64,000 nucleotides of DNA from assembly GCA_963722575.1 (NCBI GenBank), contig CAVRNR010000006.1, positions 992,001 through 1,056,000 on the forward strand. Reading direction: 5' to 3'. Under the pieces are notes generated by a model. The model searched no databases. It was given only the letters and a program-made list of their open reading frames with translations, and was not told the origin of the DNA. Positions 56,762-64,000 of the stretch are shown here, piece after piece; within the stretch, counting starts at the first letter, position 1; the number at the start of each line of letters is the position of its first letter. The position numbers were made by a program, and so were the translations under genes. Source of the stretch: Fen-178 sp963722575. GTDB taxonomy: Bacteria; Acidobacteriota; Terriglobia; Bryobacterales; Bryobacteraceae.

Positions 56762-58062
56762 ACACGCGCGCGAAAATCTTGTCCACGTTCCTTAGTTGCC
56801 GCGCCAATGAAAATGCCTCGCCGATCTGCTCCGGCTTCAGCACGGCGCGGATTTCCGGGTCGGCCTCGATGGCCCCGCGGAAATCGGACTCTTCCTCCCA
56901 GGCGCGCATGGCGTGGCCCTGCACTATGCGATAAGCCTGCTCGCGCAACATGCCGGCGGCCGCCAGGTCCAGCAGTAACTGCCCGGAAAAAATCAGGCCG
57001 CGCGTGAGATCCAGGTTGCGGCGCATGCGCTCGGGATAGACCAGCAGCTTATCCACAAGCTGCGTGGTCTTGTCCAGCAGGTAATCCGTCAGGATGGTGG
57101 AATCCGGCAGAATCACCCGCTCCACGGAGGAGTGCGAGATGTCACGCTCGTGCCACAGCGCGATATTCTCGAAGGCTGCCTGCACGTTGGCCCGCACCAC
57201 CCGCGCCAGGCCGCAGATCTGCTCGCACGTGACCGGGTTGCGCTTGTGCGGCATGGCCGAGCTGCCCTTTTGCCCGCGCGCGAAATACTCCTGGGCCTCG
57301 CGCACTTCCGTCCGTTGCAGGTGCCGCACTTCGAGCGCGATCTTCTCGCACAGCGCCGTTACAAGAGCCAGCATGGCCACGAAATTGGCGTGACGGTCGC
57401 GCTGGATCACCTGCGAGGCCACCGCCGCCGGCCGCAGATTCAGCCGCGCGCAGATCAGTTCTTCCACTTCCGGGCCGATGTGCGCGAACGTCCCCACCGC
57501 GCCGGAGATCTTGCCCACGCGCAGGTCATCTGCCGCGGCCTGGAGACGCCGCAGATTGCGTCCCGCCTCCTCGTACCAGATGGCCAGCTTCAGCCCGAAG
57601 GTGATCGGCTCCGCGTGTACGCCGTGCGTGCGTCCGATCTGCGCCGTGTGCCGGAACTCCAGCGCGCGGCGCTTCAACACAGCGCGCAGGCTCTCCAGGC
57701 CGCCCAGCAGAATGGCCGACGCCTGCCCGAGCACCAGCGCCTGCGCCGTATCCACCACGTCGTTCGAACGTCAGCCCGTAGTGCAGCCAGCGCGAGGCAT
57801 CGCCATGCCCGGCCTGGGCCATGGTTTCGGCCACGGCGGTGGTGAAGGCGATGACGTCGTGCTTGACTTCCTTCTCGATCTCGAGAATCCGCGCGGCGTC
57901 GAACCCCGCGTGCGCGCGCAGCAGCCGCGCCGCGTCCGCCGGCACGACGCCCAGCTCGGCCAGCGCCTCCGAGGCCGCCAGCTCCACTTCCAGCCATTGT
58001 TGAAACTTGTTCTGGTCGCTCCAGATCCGGCCCATTTCAGGCCGCGTATATCGGGGAATCAT
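56739..58062 (-). pseudogene. purB: Adenylosuccinate lyase gene with one frameshift
   Basis: Read together, two frames give one adenylosuccinate lyase: YTRPEMGRIWSDQNKFQQWLEVELAASEAL up to ASRWLHYGLT in the first, then VVDTAQALVLGQASAILLGG, QIGRTHGVHAEPITFG and the signature GSSAMPHKRNPVTCEQ to the end in the second. The expected LTSNDVVDTA is broken by one additional base, best placed at the AA of 57766-57767. PurB acts twice in purine synthesis and is rarely dispensable, so a read error is at least as likely as a real mutation. The gene overlaps the FAD oxidoreductase end by 23 bases. Confidence 0.88.
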
Positions 58063-58069
58063 GGTGAAC

Positions 58070-58888
58070 TCAATATTGAAATACTTCCGTCGGGCGGCGC
58101 TGCTCGGCGATCGCGAGCCGCGTCGTCAGCCCGCGCTGCTCCAGCGCCTGGGTGGCGATCATGCGCACGATCGCCGGATGGTTGTTCTGCTCGCTCAGAT
58201 GCCCCAGCACCAGGTTGGAGGTCGAGGAGTCCAGGTCTTCGATGAGGTAGTCCGACATCCCCAGGTTCGAGAGGTGCCCCACCCGGCTCATGACGCGCTG
58301 CTTCACGCTCCAGGGGTAGGGGCCGACTTTCAGCATGTCGAGATCGTGATTCGATTCCAGCAGCAGCAGGTCCGTGCGCCGCAGGTGAAACTTGACGGAT
58401 TCGGGAATGTAGCCGAGGTCCGTGACCACCCCGATGCGCACGCCTTGCGCGGCGAAACAGAAGCCCACCGGATCGACGGCGTCGTGCGGGATGCCGAAGC
58501 TTTGGACTTCGATATCGCCGATGTGGAAACTCGCGCCCGCCTGAAACGGTTCGAGGCGCGGCGGCTCGGTCTCGCCCCAGTCGATGGCGGGCGCGGTCAG
58601 GCGCGTCAGGTACATGGCCGCGCGGACGTCCCGGCTGCGCGCCAGCACCGGCAGCCCGGCTACATGATCGGAGTGCTCGTGGGTGATGACGATGGCGTCG
58701 ATGTGGCTGAGATCTTCGCCGATGGCCGCCAGCCGCCTGCGAAGTTCCTTCATCGTCAGCCCGGCGTCCACCAGGATACGCGTGTTTTCAGTGGCCAGCA
58801 GGGCGGCATTCCCGGAACTGCCGCTTGCCAGCACGCAAAACTTAACCGTGCCCGCCTCCCCTTGACACTTCAGAATACACCCAAACAC
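58070..58888 (-). CDS. MBL-fold hydrolase, YycJ/WalJ-like
   Basis: About 270 residues of a metallo-beta-lactamase-fold protein: KFCVLASGSSGNAALLATENTRILVDAGLT, then the metal motif IDAIVITHEHSDHVAG, then RTDLLLLESNHDLDML and LVLGHLSEQNNHP. Family members (YycJ, WalJ) are thought to act as exonucleases on DNA ends or in wall-stress signalling. The start is unclear: the family begins at the codon before KFC, which here is GTT preceded by ACG, with GGGGAGG six bases before that ACG. A GTG at 58888 is the nearest common start. It lies seven bases from purB. Confidence 0.85.
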   Translation of the reverse strand: MFGCILKCQGEAGTVKFCVLASGSSGNAALLATENTRILVDAGLTMKELRRRLAAIGEDLSHIDAIVITHEHSDHVAGLPVLARSRDVRAAMYLTRLTAPAIDWGETEPPRLEPFQAGASFHIGDIEVQSFGIPHDAVDPVGFCFAAQGVRIGVVTDLGYIPESVKFHLRRTDLLLLESNHDLDMLKVGPYPWSVKQRVMSRVGHLSNLGMSDYLIEDLDSSTSNLVLGHLSEQNNHPAIVRMIATQALEQRGLTTRLAIAEQRRPTEVFQY

Positions 58889-58986
58889 GTTGAAACAGGA
58901 CGCCCCTGAAATGTTTGAGGCAGTGCCCGCTCGGGCCGGGCAGGCGGCATCGGCTCCGGCTTGCCGGAATTGACTGCTCACAGACC

Positions 58987-59014
58987 GTAGGGGCCGGGCA
59001 TGCCCAGCCCCTAC
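58987..59014. repeat. REP-like palindrome
   Basis: GTAGGGGCCGGGCA and TGCCCAGCCCCTAC form a 28-base palindrome with one mismatch pair, of the same family as at 43.6 and 47.7 kb. It lies between the hydrolase and the DUF433 gene. Confidence 0.75.
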
Positions 59015-59110
59015 TTTCGTGTCTCACACCCGCGTTGCCCCTCGTTGCCGCTACAAGCATGCCCCGCCCCCGCCGGTCCATGCGCGGCATCTCCCGGGCC
59101 GGGGGCCACG

Positions 59111-59380
59111 TCAGGCCTTCATCATGAAAGCCGCCGCTTCTTCCTGAGCCAGGTCCGCTCCGATCTCCTCGGGATTGGCGTGATCGTACGCCGGGGCCGC
59201 GTGAACCTGAGCTCGACTGAGATGCCCGTATTGTGTCGCAATCTCTTCCGGAGTCAGGCCCATCTTGTACCAGGCCGCGACACGCATGACGGTCACTCCC
59301 GTTCCGGCTGTCTTGGGCCGTCCGGCCCGTATCGCCGGATCGCGGTCGATCAGACTTCCGATCTCAGTGGCGCCAACCAT
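59111..59380 (-). CDS. DUF433 (antitoxin-like) protein
   Basis: About 89 residues. SLIDRDPAIRAGRPKTAGTGVTVMRVAAWYKMGLTPEEIATQYGHLSRAQVHAAPAYDHANPEEI is the DUF433 pattern (G-x-P-x-I-x-G-T-x-V, then GxTPEEIAxxYxxLSxAQVxAAxAYY). In many genomes such genes precede a PIN-like toxin gene; no such toxin is visible next door. An ATG at 59380 is the best start; the frame upstream to 59500 is a copy of part of the hydrolase gene and not homologous to the family. Confidence 0.78.
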   Translation of the reverse strand: MVGATEIGSLIDRDPAIRAGRPKTAGTGVTVMRVAAWYKMGLTPEEIATQYGHLSRAQVHAAPAYDHANPEEIGADLAQEEAAAFMMKA

Positions 59381-59410
59381 AGCTCGATTATCACCCAGGG
59401 CAACCCCGCA

Positions 59411-59463
59411 CCGGCGTCCACCAGGATGCGTGTGTTTTCGGTGGCCGGTGGCCAGCAGAGCGG
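59411..59463 (-). repeat. Duplicated piece of the YycJ-like gene
   Basis: It matches 58761-58806 closely (CCGGCGTCCACCAGGAT.CG.GTGTTTTC.GTGGCC), apart from a few changes and a 7-base duplication (GGTGGCC). It is a short copy of the N-terminal coding part of the hydrolase gene, left next to the DUF433 gene. Confidence 0.7.
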
Positions 59464-59518
59464 ATCGCGCCTCGGCCGGCCGCGGGCGGTTGGCGTGCAA
59501 TAAGGCCTCAAATAACTA

Positions 59519-59547
59519 TTGATTTACCCCCCAATAGGGTGTATAGC
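59519..59547 (+). promoter_or_regulatory. Sigma-70-like promoter for the TonB receptor
   Basis: TTGATT and TATAGC are 17 bases apart, 29 bases before the ribosome-site/ATG of the receptor gene. It is in a short AT-rich island in GC-rich DNA. Confidence 0.5.
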
Positions 59548-59575
59548 TTGAATGGTAAGTTTTGGAGGTTTGTCG

Positions 59576-62500
59576 ATGTACCTAAACGAAAAGCATATGC
59601 GTGGTGTAGTGTTCATCTGCCTTCTCGCAACGGCACTGTCGATGCCATTGCACTTAGCTGCCCAGATTGGCGGCAACGGCACCATTGAAGGCGTTGTCTC
59701 GGACCCCTCCGGCGCCACCGTGCCCGGAGCTACTGTCGAGGCGACTCAGGTCACTACCGGCGCCAAGAGCGCCCGGCAGACCACCGCGGCGGGCTATTAC
59801 GTGCTGGCGTCCATGCCAGTCGGCGAGTACACCTTGAGGGTGACCGCCGCCGGCTTCGAGACGCTGGTGCAGGAACACGTTATGGTTGACGCCCTGGCCG
59901 CAACGGCGGTCAACGTCACCCTAAAAGTCGGAGCTTCCACGGAGCAGGTCACCGTCACGGATACGCCTCCGAATTTGGATCTGGCGGACGCCAGCATGAG
60001 CCAGACGGTCCGCAACGAGGTTTACATGAACCTGCCCCTCACCATGGGGTTAGGCGGGGCCACCGCCAATGCCCCCCGCGACCCAACCTCGTTCGTGCAA
60101 TATATGCCCGGCGTGTCCGGTTATGGCAGCAACACCGCCGGTTCGGTGAATGGCGGAACGGGTTCGACCGAGGAGGTCTATATTGACGGCCTCGCCGCCA
60201 CTACCGCGGTCCTGCAGGGCGAGGTCCGTTACCTTGCGCTGGGCGTCTCTATCGAGGCGGTGGACCAGTTCCAGTTGCAGTCGGCCGGCACGTCAGTGCA
60301 GTTTGGCGGGCAGGGTTCGACGAACTATGTAATCAAGTCCGGCACCAACCAGTTCCACGGGCTGGCCTTCGAGAACGTCCGCAACAGCGACTTGGACGCG
60401 CGCGGGTTTTTCCCCAGCATCAAGCCCATCAATAAACAGAACGAGTTTGGGGGCACCGTCAGCGGGCCGGTAAAGAGGAACAAGTTGTTCTTTTTTGGCT
60501 CCTACACCGGTTATCGGACCATTCAGGCCACCACCCCGACGTTGATCTCGATACCCACCATTCTGGAACGGACTGGAAACTTCAGCGAGCTGCCGGTGTC
60601 CATCTACGATCCCGCGTCGACGGTCGCTAGCGGCGCTGGGTATACCAGAACTCCGTTCCCCGGCAACACCATCCCCAGCAGCGAGATCACCAAGGCTTCC
60701 GCACTGTTCGAGTCTTTTCTGCCAGCGCCTACCAGCGCGGGCTACACGAATAACTACCTCTCCTCGCAGCCGGTCGGATTCGGCGTCAACAACACCACCG
60801 AGAAGGTCGACTACGTCCTGAACGATAAGCACCGGCTGTCCTGGGATCTCACCCGGGGCAAAAGAGCCCCTACCACCCTTTACCGAAACGGCCAAATGCC
60901 TCTGCCGTATACCCCCACGCGGCAGGTTCTGGAGATCATGACCACCAGCCAGATCAAGGAAGCGTGGGTGATTAGCCCCAATCTGTTCAACGAGATCAGT
61001 TTCGGCGTCACGCGTTTCAATGTGCCCATCGAGGATACCACCATGCTGTCCAATTGCGGCGACGGCGGCGGCGGTGAGGCGCCCGGAATAGACCAGTATT
61101 GCGGCAAATGGATGACGGCTGCCGGAATCGGCGGCTTGCCGCCCGGCGAGGCGTCTGCGTCGTTCCCGTACATGTCGTTCGGCGGCAACAATGCGCCCTA
61201 TAGCTGGCGCAACGGCAATTCGCAGGCGTTCAACGAGGTCCAGAATAACGAAACGCTGCAGGACAACATTCAGTACACAAAGGGCAAGCACTCCCTCGTC
61301 ATAGGAGTGCAGATGCAGTGGCTGGAGGCCAACGAAAAGCCCAACACTTACGGTACGGGATCTACCTGGAACTGGTCCAGCAACGAGACCGCGGGCTTCA
61401 ACGCCGGCAGTTCCACGCCCCAGTCGACCAGCGGCAATTCCTATGCCAGTTACCTGCTGGGCGCTTTGGATTCGGCCGGCGTCACCGCCCAATCCAACGT
61501 CGATTACGGCGCCCGGTTCAAGAACTTCTCCTGGTGGTTGCAGGACAACATCAAGGTAACTTCGAAGTTGACTATCAACCTCGGCATACGGCACGATCTT
61601 TCGACGCCCTGGGTGGAAGTGGAGAACCGGATGTCATGGCTCAATCCCACGCTTCCCAACTCGGCTATTGGCGGCTACCCCGGCGCGCTGCAATTTGCCG
61701 GCTATGGCCCCGATAGTTGTATGTGCCGCAACACGATGTCGATGTACCCCAAGAACTTCCAGCCGCGCGTGGGATTCGCATACGCCATCAACAGCAAGAC
61801 CGTGATTCGCGCCGGCTATACCCTGAATTCCATTCGCTACGGGGCCGTCGGCGGTAACGAGGGCAAGGAAGGAACCGGAACGCTGGGCTTTACGGCCAGC
61901 CCGTCGGTGGCCACGTTAAACGGCGGCGTGACGCCGGCTTTCTACTGGCAGACTGGCTTCCCGGCGTACCAGGCCGCTCCTTTCTTCAGCCCCACTTTGA
62001 ACACCGGTTTCTATACCGGTCCCACGGGCGCCACGGTTCAGGCCGGCTCCATGACCTACGGCGATCCGATTCTGGGCGTGCAGCCGCCCCACTTCATCAA
62101 CTGGAACGTCAGCCTGCAACGCGAAATAGCCGCCGGCATCTCCCTCGATGTCGCCTATGCCGCCAGCGAAGGCCACCATATCATTGGCGGGGCTCAGGGC
62201 TACTGGTCGGACCAGATGAATCCCCGGTACCTGGCCCTCGGGAACCTGCTCAACTCAACGGCTACGGCGGCCAACGTGGCAGCCGCCGCGGCCATCATAC
62301 CGGGAATCGCGCTGCCTTACGCCAATTACTCCGGAACCATCACTCAGATGCTGCGGTCGTTCCCGCAGTTCTCCGGCCTCAGCGACGTTTGGGGAGACGT
62401 AGGCAACACCAATTTCCAGTCGATGCAGGTCATCGTACGCAAGGCGTTTTCCCACGGCCTGAACATCATGTACAACCTCACGTGGGCCAAAGAAATGGAC

Positions 62501-63130
62501 GACCTGGGCACCTATTCGGGCTATGTGGACGACAAGGCACAGGGCGGCAATCCGGCCCTCACCATGAATGCTCTGGAGGTCTACCAGTTGCCGTTTGGGA
62601 CCGGCCGGCAATTTCTGGCGCACAGTAACAAGGCCGTTCTGGCCATCGTGAGCGGCTGGCAGTTGTCCGGTGTCACCACCTGGCACTCGGGCTCGGGACT
62701 GGGCTCCATCGGCGGTTCCTGCACGCTGCCCAACGCCGGCAGTTGCTACGCTTCCTACGCTCCGGGCTTCAGCGGTCCGGTTCAAACCGCCGATTATGGC
62801 AGTGGCAACCTCCTCGGTTCGACCACCACTTCTTACCTGAACGTGGCCGCCTTCGTGAACCCGGCGGTTTACACTTACGGGAACACGCCGCGTACGTTCG
62901 CGTACGGGCTTCGCGGCCCTACGTACTTCCAACAGAACCTGTCGCTGCGACGCCAGTTCACCATCTGGGAAAGGGTCAAGATGACGATCCAGGCCGATTC
63001 GATCAACCCCTTCAACAACGTCGAGTTCGGCAACCCAGCCACCAGTATTTCATCGTCGAGCTTCGGCAAGATCACCTCGCAGTCGAATAACCCGCGCGAC
63101 CTGCAGTTCAGCGCGCGGCTCACGTTCTAG
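59576..63130 (+). CDS. Oar-like TonB-dependent receptor with carboxypeptidase-regulatory domain
   Basis: About 1184 residues. The start at 59576 follows GGAGG by seven bases and gives a signal peptide (KHMRGVVFICLLATALSMPLHLAAQ). Next is a carboxypeptidase-regulatory-like domain (GTIEGVVSDPSGATVPGATVEATQVTTG...TTAAGYYVLASMPVGEYTLRVTAAGFE), a plug region with INGG-like VNGGTGSTEEVYIDGL, and a beta-barrel that ends in FSARLTF, the usual aromatic C-terminus of outer-membrane proteins. Such Oar-like receptors are very common in Acidobacteriota, probably taking up large organic molecules with the TonB system. The substrate cannot be named. Confidence 0.93.
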   Translation: MYLNEKHMRGVVFICLLATALSMPLHLAAQIGGNGTIEGVVSDPSGATVPGATVEATQVTTGAKSARQTTAAGYYVLASMPVGEYTLRVTAAGFETLVQEHVMVDALAATAVNVTLKVGASTEQVTVTDTPPNLDLADASMSQTVRNEVYMNLPLTMGLGGATANAPRDPTSFVQYMPGVSGYGSNTAGSVNGGTGSTEEVYIDGLAATTAVLQGEVRYLALGVSIEAVDQFQLQSAGTSVQFGGQGSTNYVIKSGTNQFHGLAFENVRNSDLDARGFFPSIKPINKQNEFGGTVSGPVKRNKLFFFGSYTGYRTIQATTPTLISIPTILERTGNFSELPVSIYDPASTVASGAGYTRTPFPGNTIPSSEITKASALFESFLPAPTSAGYTNNYLSSQPVGFGVNNTTEKVDYVLNDKHRLSWDLTRGKRAPTTLYRNGQMPLPYTPTRQVLEIMTTSQIKEAWVISPNLFNEISFGVTRFNVPIEDTTMLSNCGDGGGGEAPGIDQYCGKWMTAAGIGGLPPGEASASFPYMSFGGNNAPYSWRNGNSQAFNEVQNNETLQDNIQYTKGKHSLVIGVQMQWLEANEKPNTYGTGSTWNWSSNETAGFNAGSSTPQSTSGNSYASYLLGALDSAGVTAQSNVDYGARFKNFSWWLQDNIKVTSKLTINLGIRHDLSTPWVEVENRMSWLNPTLPNSAIGGYPGALQFAGYGPDSCMCRNTMSMYPKNFQPRVGFAYAINSKTVIRAGYTLNSIRYGAVGGNEGKEGTGTLGFTASPSVATLNGGVTPAFYWQTGFPAYQAAPFFSPTLNTGFYTGPTGATVQAGSMTYGDPILGVQPPHFINWNVSLQREIAAGISLDVAYAASEGHHIIGGAQGYWSDQMNPRYLALGNLLNSTATAANVAAAAAIIPGIALPYANYSGTITQMLRSFPQFSGLSDVWGDVGNTNFQSMQVIVRKAFSHGLNIMYNLTWAKEMDDLGTYSGYVDDKAQGGNPALTMNALEVYQLPFGTGRQFLAHSNKAVLAIVSGWQLSGVTTWHSGSGLGSIGGSCTLPNAGSCYASYAPGFSGPVQTADYGSGNLLGSTTTSYLNVAAFVNPAVYTYGNTPRTFAYGLRGPTYFQQNLSLRRQFTIWERVKMTIQADSINPFNNVEFGNPATSISSSSFGKITSQSNNPRDLQFSARLTF

Positions 63131-63131
63131 G

Positions 63132-63177
63132 AAAAAGGGGACAGACGCATTTAATTAAATGCGTCTGTCCCCTTTTT
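63132..63177. repeat. 46-bp perfect palindrome after the TonB receptor
   Basis: Two 23-bp arms meet without a loop: AAAAAGGGGACAGACGCATT... and its exact complement. It starts one base after the receptor stop and ends five bases before the next ATG. GGGGACAG/CTGTCCCC ends with A/T runs recall palindromes spread by REP-associated transposases. It may also act as a two-way terminator because both sides carry A or T runs of five. Confidence 0.9.
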
Positions 63178-63182
63178 GACCG

Positions 63183-63740
63183 ATGCTGGCCGCCGGCCGG
63201 ATCGCGCTGGGGCTGTACTGGATTGCCTGGGCTTATCCGTTCGCCTTCCGGGCGCCGCACCGTCAGAAACGTCCATCCATCACGGCGTTCGGCCCCACCT
63301 TCGCCGGACTGCTGCTCGAGGTGCTGGCGATCGCCATCGCATTCGCTTTCCGCCTGCCGCTCCTCCATCCGTCCGGGCCGGTCCGCATTCTGGCATCGAT
63401 GGCTGTCGGCCCGATCGCCGCGGCGCTCTCCTGGACTTCCGTGAAGCACCTGGGGAGACAGTTTCGAGTGAATGCAGGTCTGTATGAAGACCATGAACTT
63501 GTGCGCACCGGGCCCTATGGCATCGTGCGCCATCCCATCTACTCCTCGATACTGGCCATCTTGCTGAGCACGATTCTGCTGCTGACGCCCTGGCAATGGG
63601 CGGCGGTGTCGCTGGTGTTTTTCGTGATGGGGACCGAGATCCGCGTGCGCACCGAGGACAATCTGCTGGCCTCGCGCTTCGGCCGGGAATTCGCGGGGTA
63701 TCGAAAGAAAGTTCCGGCTTACGTCCCCTTCGTGCGATAG
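63183..63740 (+). CDS. ICMT/PEMT-like membrane methyltransferase
   Basis: A 185-residue membrane protein with four to five helices. The C-terminal half reads LVRTGPYGIVRHPIYSSILAILLSTILLL and FVMGTEIRVRTEDNLLASRFGREFAGYRKKVPAYVPF, which is the isoprenylcysteine carboxyl methyltransferase / phospholipid methyltransferase signature (H-P-x-Y then E-x2-L). The methyl acceptor in bacteria of this kind is mostly unknown. No good ribosome site precedes the ATG because the 46-bp palindrome lies there. Confidence 0.85.
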   Translation: MLAAGRIALGLYWIAWAYPFAFRAPHRQKRPSITAFGPTFAGLLLEVLAIAIAFAFRLPLLHPSGPVRILASMAVGPIAAALSWTSVKHLGRQFRVNAGLYEDHELVRTGPYGIVRHPIYSSILAILLSTILLLTPWQWAAVSLVFFVMGTEIRVRTEDNLLASRFGREFAGYRKKVPAYVPFVR

Positions 63741-63748
63741 TGTCCTTT

Positions 63749-64000
63749 ATGGCATGGCGCATCCCTACCCTCTCTCTCACTCTGCTGGCGGCCGCTGCCT
63801 GCTACGCGGCCGATTCGCCGAACCTGGCGGACCAGTACCGCCCCGTGGCCGGCAAGCTCATTGACGCGGCGCTGGCCGATACCGAAGGCTACAACCGGCT
63901 GGCCTACTTGTGTTACCGCATCGGCAGCCGGCTGAGCGGTTCCGCGGCGCTCGAGAAGGCCATCGCGTGGTCGGCGGAACAGATGAAAGCCGCCGGCCTC
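63749..64000 (+). CDS. M28-like peptidase, N-terminus only
   Basis: An open frame from an ATG eight bases after the previous stop, cut by the window edge. It has a signal peptide (MAWRIPTLSLTLLAAAACYAAD), then IDAALADTEGYNRLAYLCYRIGSRLSGSAALEKAIAWSAEQMKAAGL, the typical opening of exported M28 zinc aminopeptidases (LAYLxDxxGxRLSGSxxLExAIxW). The metal-binding residues lie beyond the window. Confidence 0.75.
   Translation, partial: MAWRIPTLSLTLLAAAACYAADSPNLADQYRPVAGKLIDAALADTEGYNRLAYLCYRIGSRLSGSAALEKAIAWSAEQMKAAGL

Noticed and set aside
1..64000. CRISPR array, rRNA operon, prophage, secretion or defence system
   Set aside because: No regular spaced repeats, no rRNA-like stretches, no integrase, capsid, restriction or toxin genes recognised, except a lone DUF433 gene.

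Overview
The window looks like a chromosomal segment of an Acidobacteriota member, probably close to Bryobacteraceae/Solibacter. This rests on family content and is not proven. The signs are a large Oar-like TonB-dependent receptor with an N-terminal carboxypeptidase-regulatory domain, small exported proteins, a CxxC-x17-CxxC zinc-ribbon protein, YVTN-propeller lipoproteins, GC-rich DNA and frequent GTG/TTG starts. The PDWY motif in cytochrome b fits a menaquinone user.

Layout. (1) 1-3.1 kb: an IS66 Orf2 remnant, small exported and membrane proteins, and a YflT-like stress protein, with poorly coding DNA between. (2) 3.1-12.9 kb, minus strand: a compact nitrate-respiration operon reading ric (Fe-S repair), cytochrome c, narG, narH, narJ, a narI-Rieske fusion and a cytochrome b-cytochrome c fusion. 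It combines nitrate reductase with the parts of a Rieske/cytochrome b complex. (3) 13.0-30.7 kb, plus strand: MmgE/PrpD, a ComA-like phosphosulfolactate synthase homologue, an AhpD-like protein, a DUF488 protein and a cupin run straight into a complete nuoA-N set (nuoC and nuoD fused) with mostly 0-9 bp gaps or overlaps. (4) 30.7-35.4 kb: broken and regulatory DNA, holding a truncated uspA joined tail-to-tail to a truncated cupin-DUF2249 gene, a Cys-rich PAS-LuxR regulator, a response-regulator receiver with a TTG start, transketolase, a frameshifted pgm fragment and a 3' half of tRNA-Gly(CCC). (5) 35.7-64 kb: ordinary chromosomal genes, namely tRNA-Thr and tRNA-Ser, gpmA-eno, glgC, rpsU, glmU-yvcK-TPR, galT, yraN, an Lnt paralogue, purB (frameshifted), a YycJ-like hydrolase, two glycosidase-like genes and the TonB receptor.

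How it fits together: complex I would feed the menaquinone pool. Quinol would be oxidised by the NarI and/or cytochrome b parts, and nitrate reduced by NarGH. Ric would repair clusters damaged by nitrosative stress. The regulators at 31-32.6 kb share an approximately 130-bp upstream/leader element (about 85% identical by hand alignment) with the stress-protein gene at the 3' end of the nar operon. A 12-mer from that element, ATGTGACAAACG, recurs in the divergent ric-nar/mmgE intergenic region inside an inverted repeat. Junction scars around 30.9 and 35.3 kb suggest the left half was assembled or brought in by recombination.
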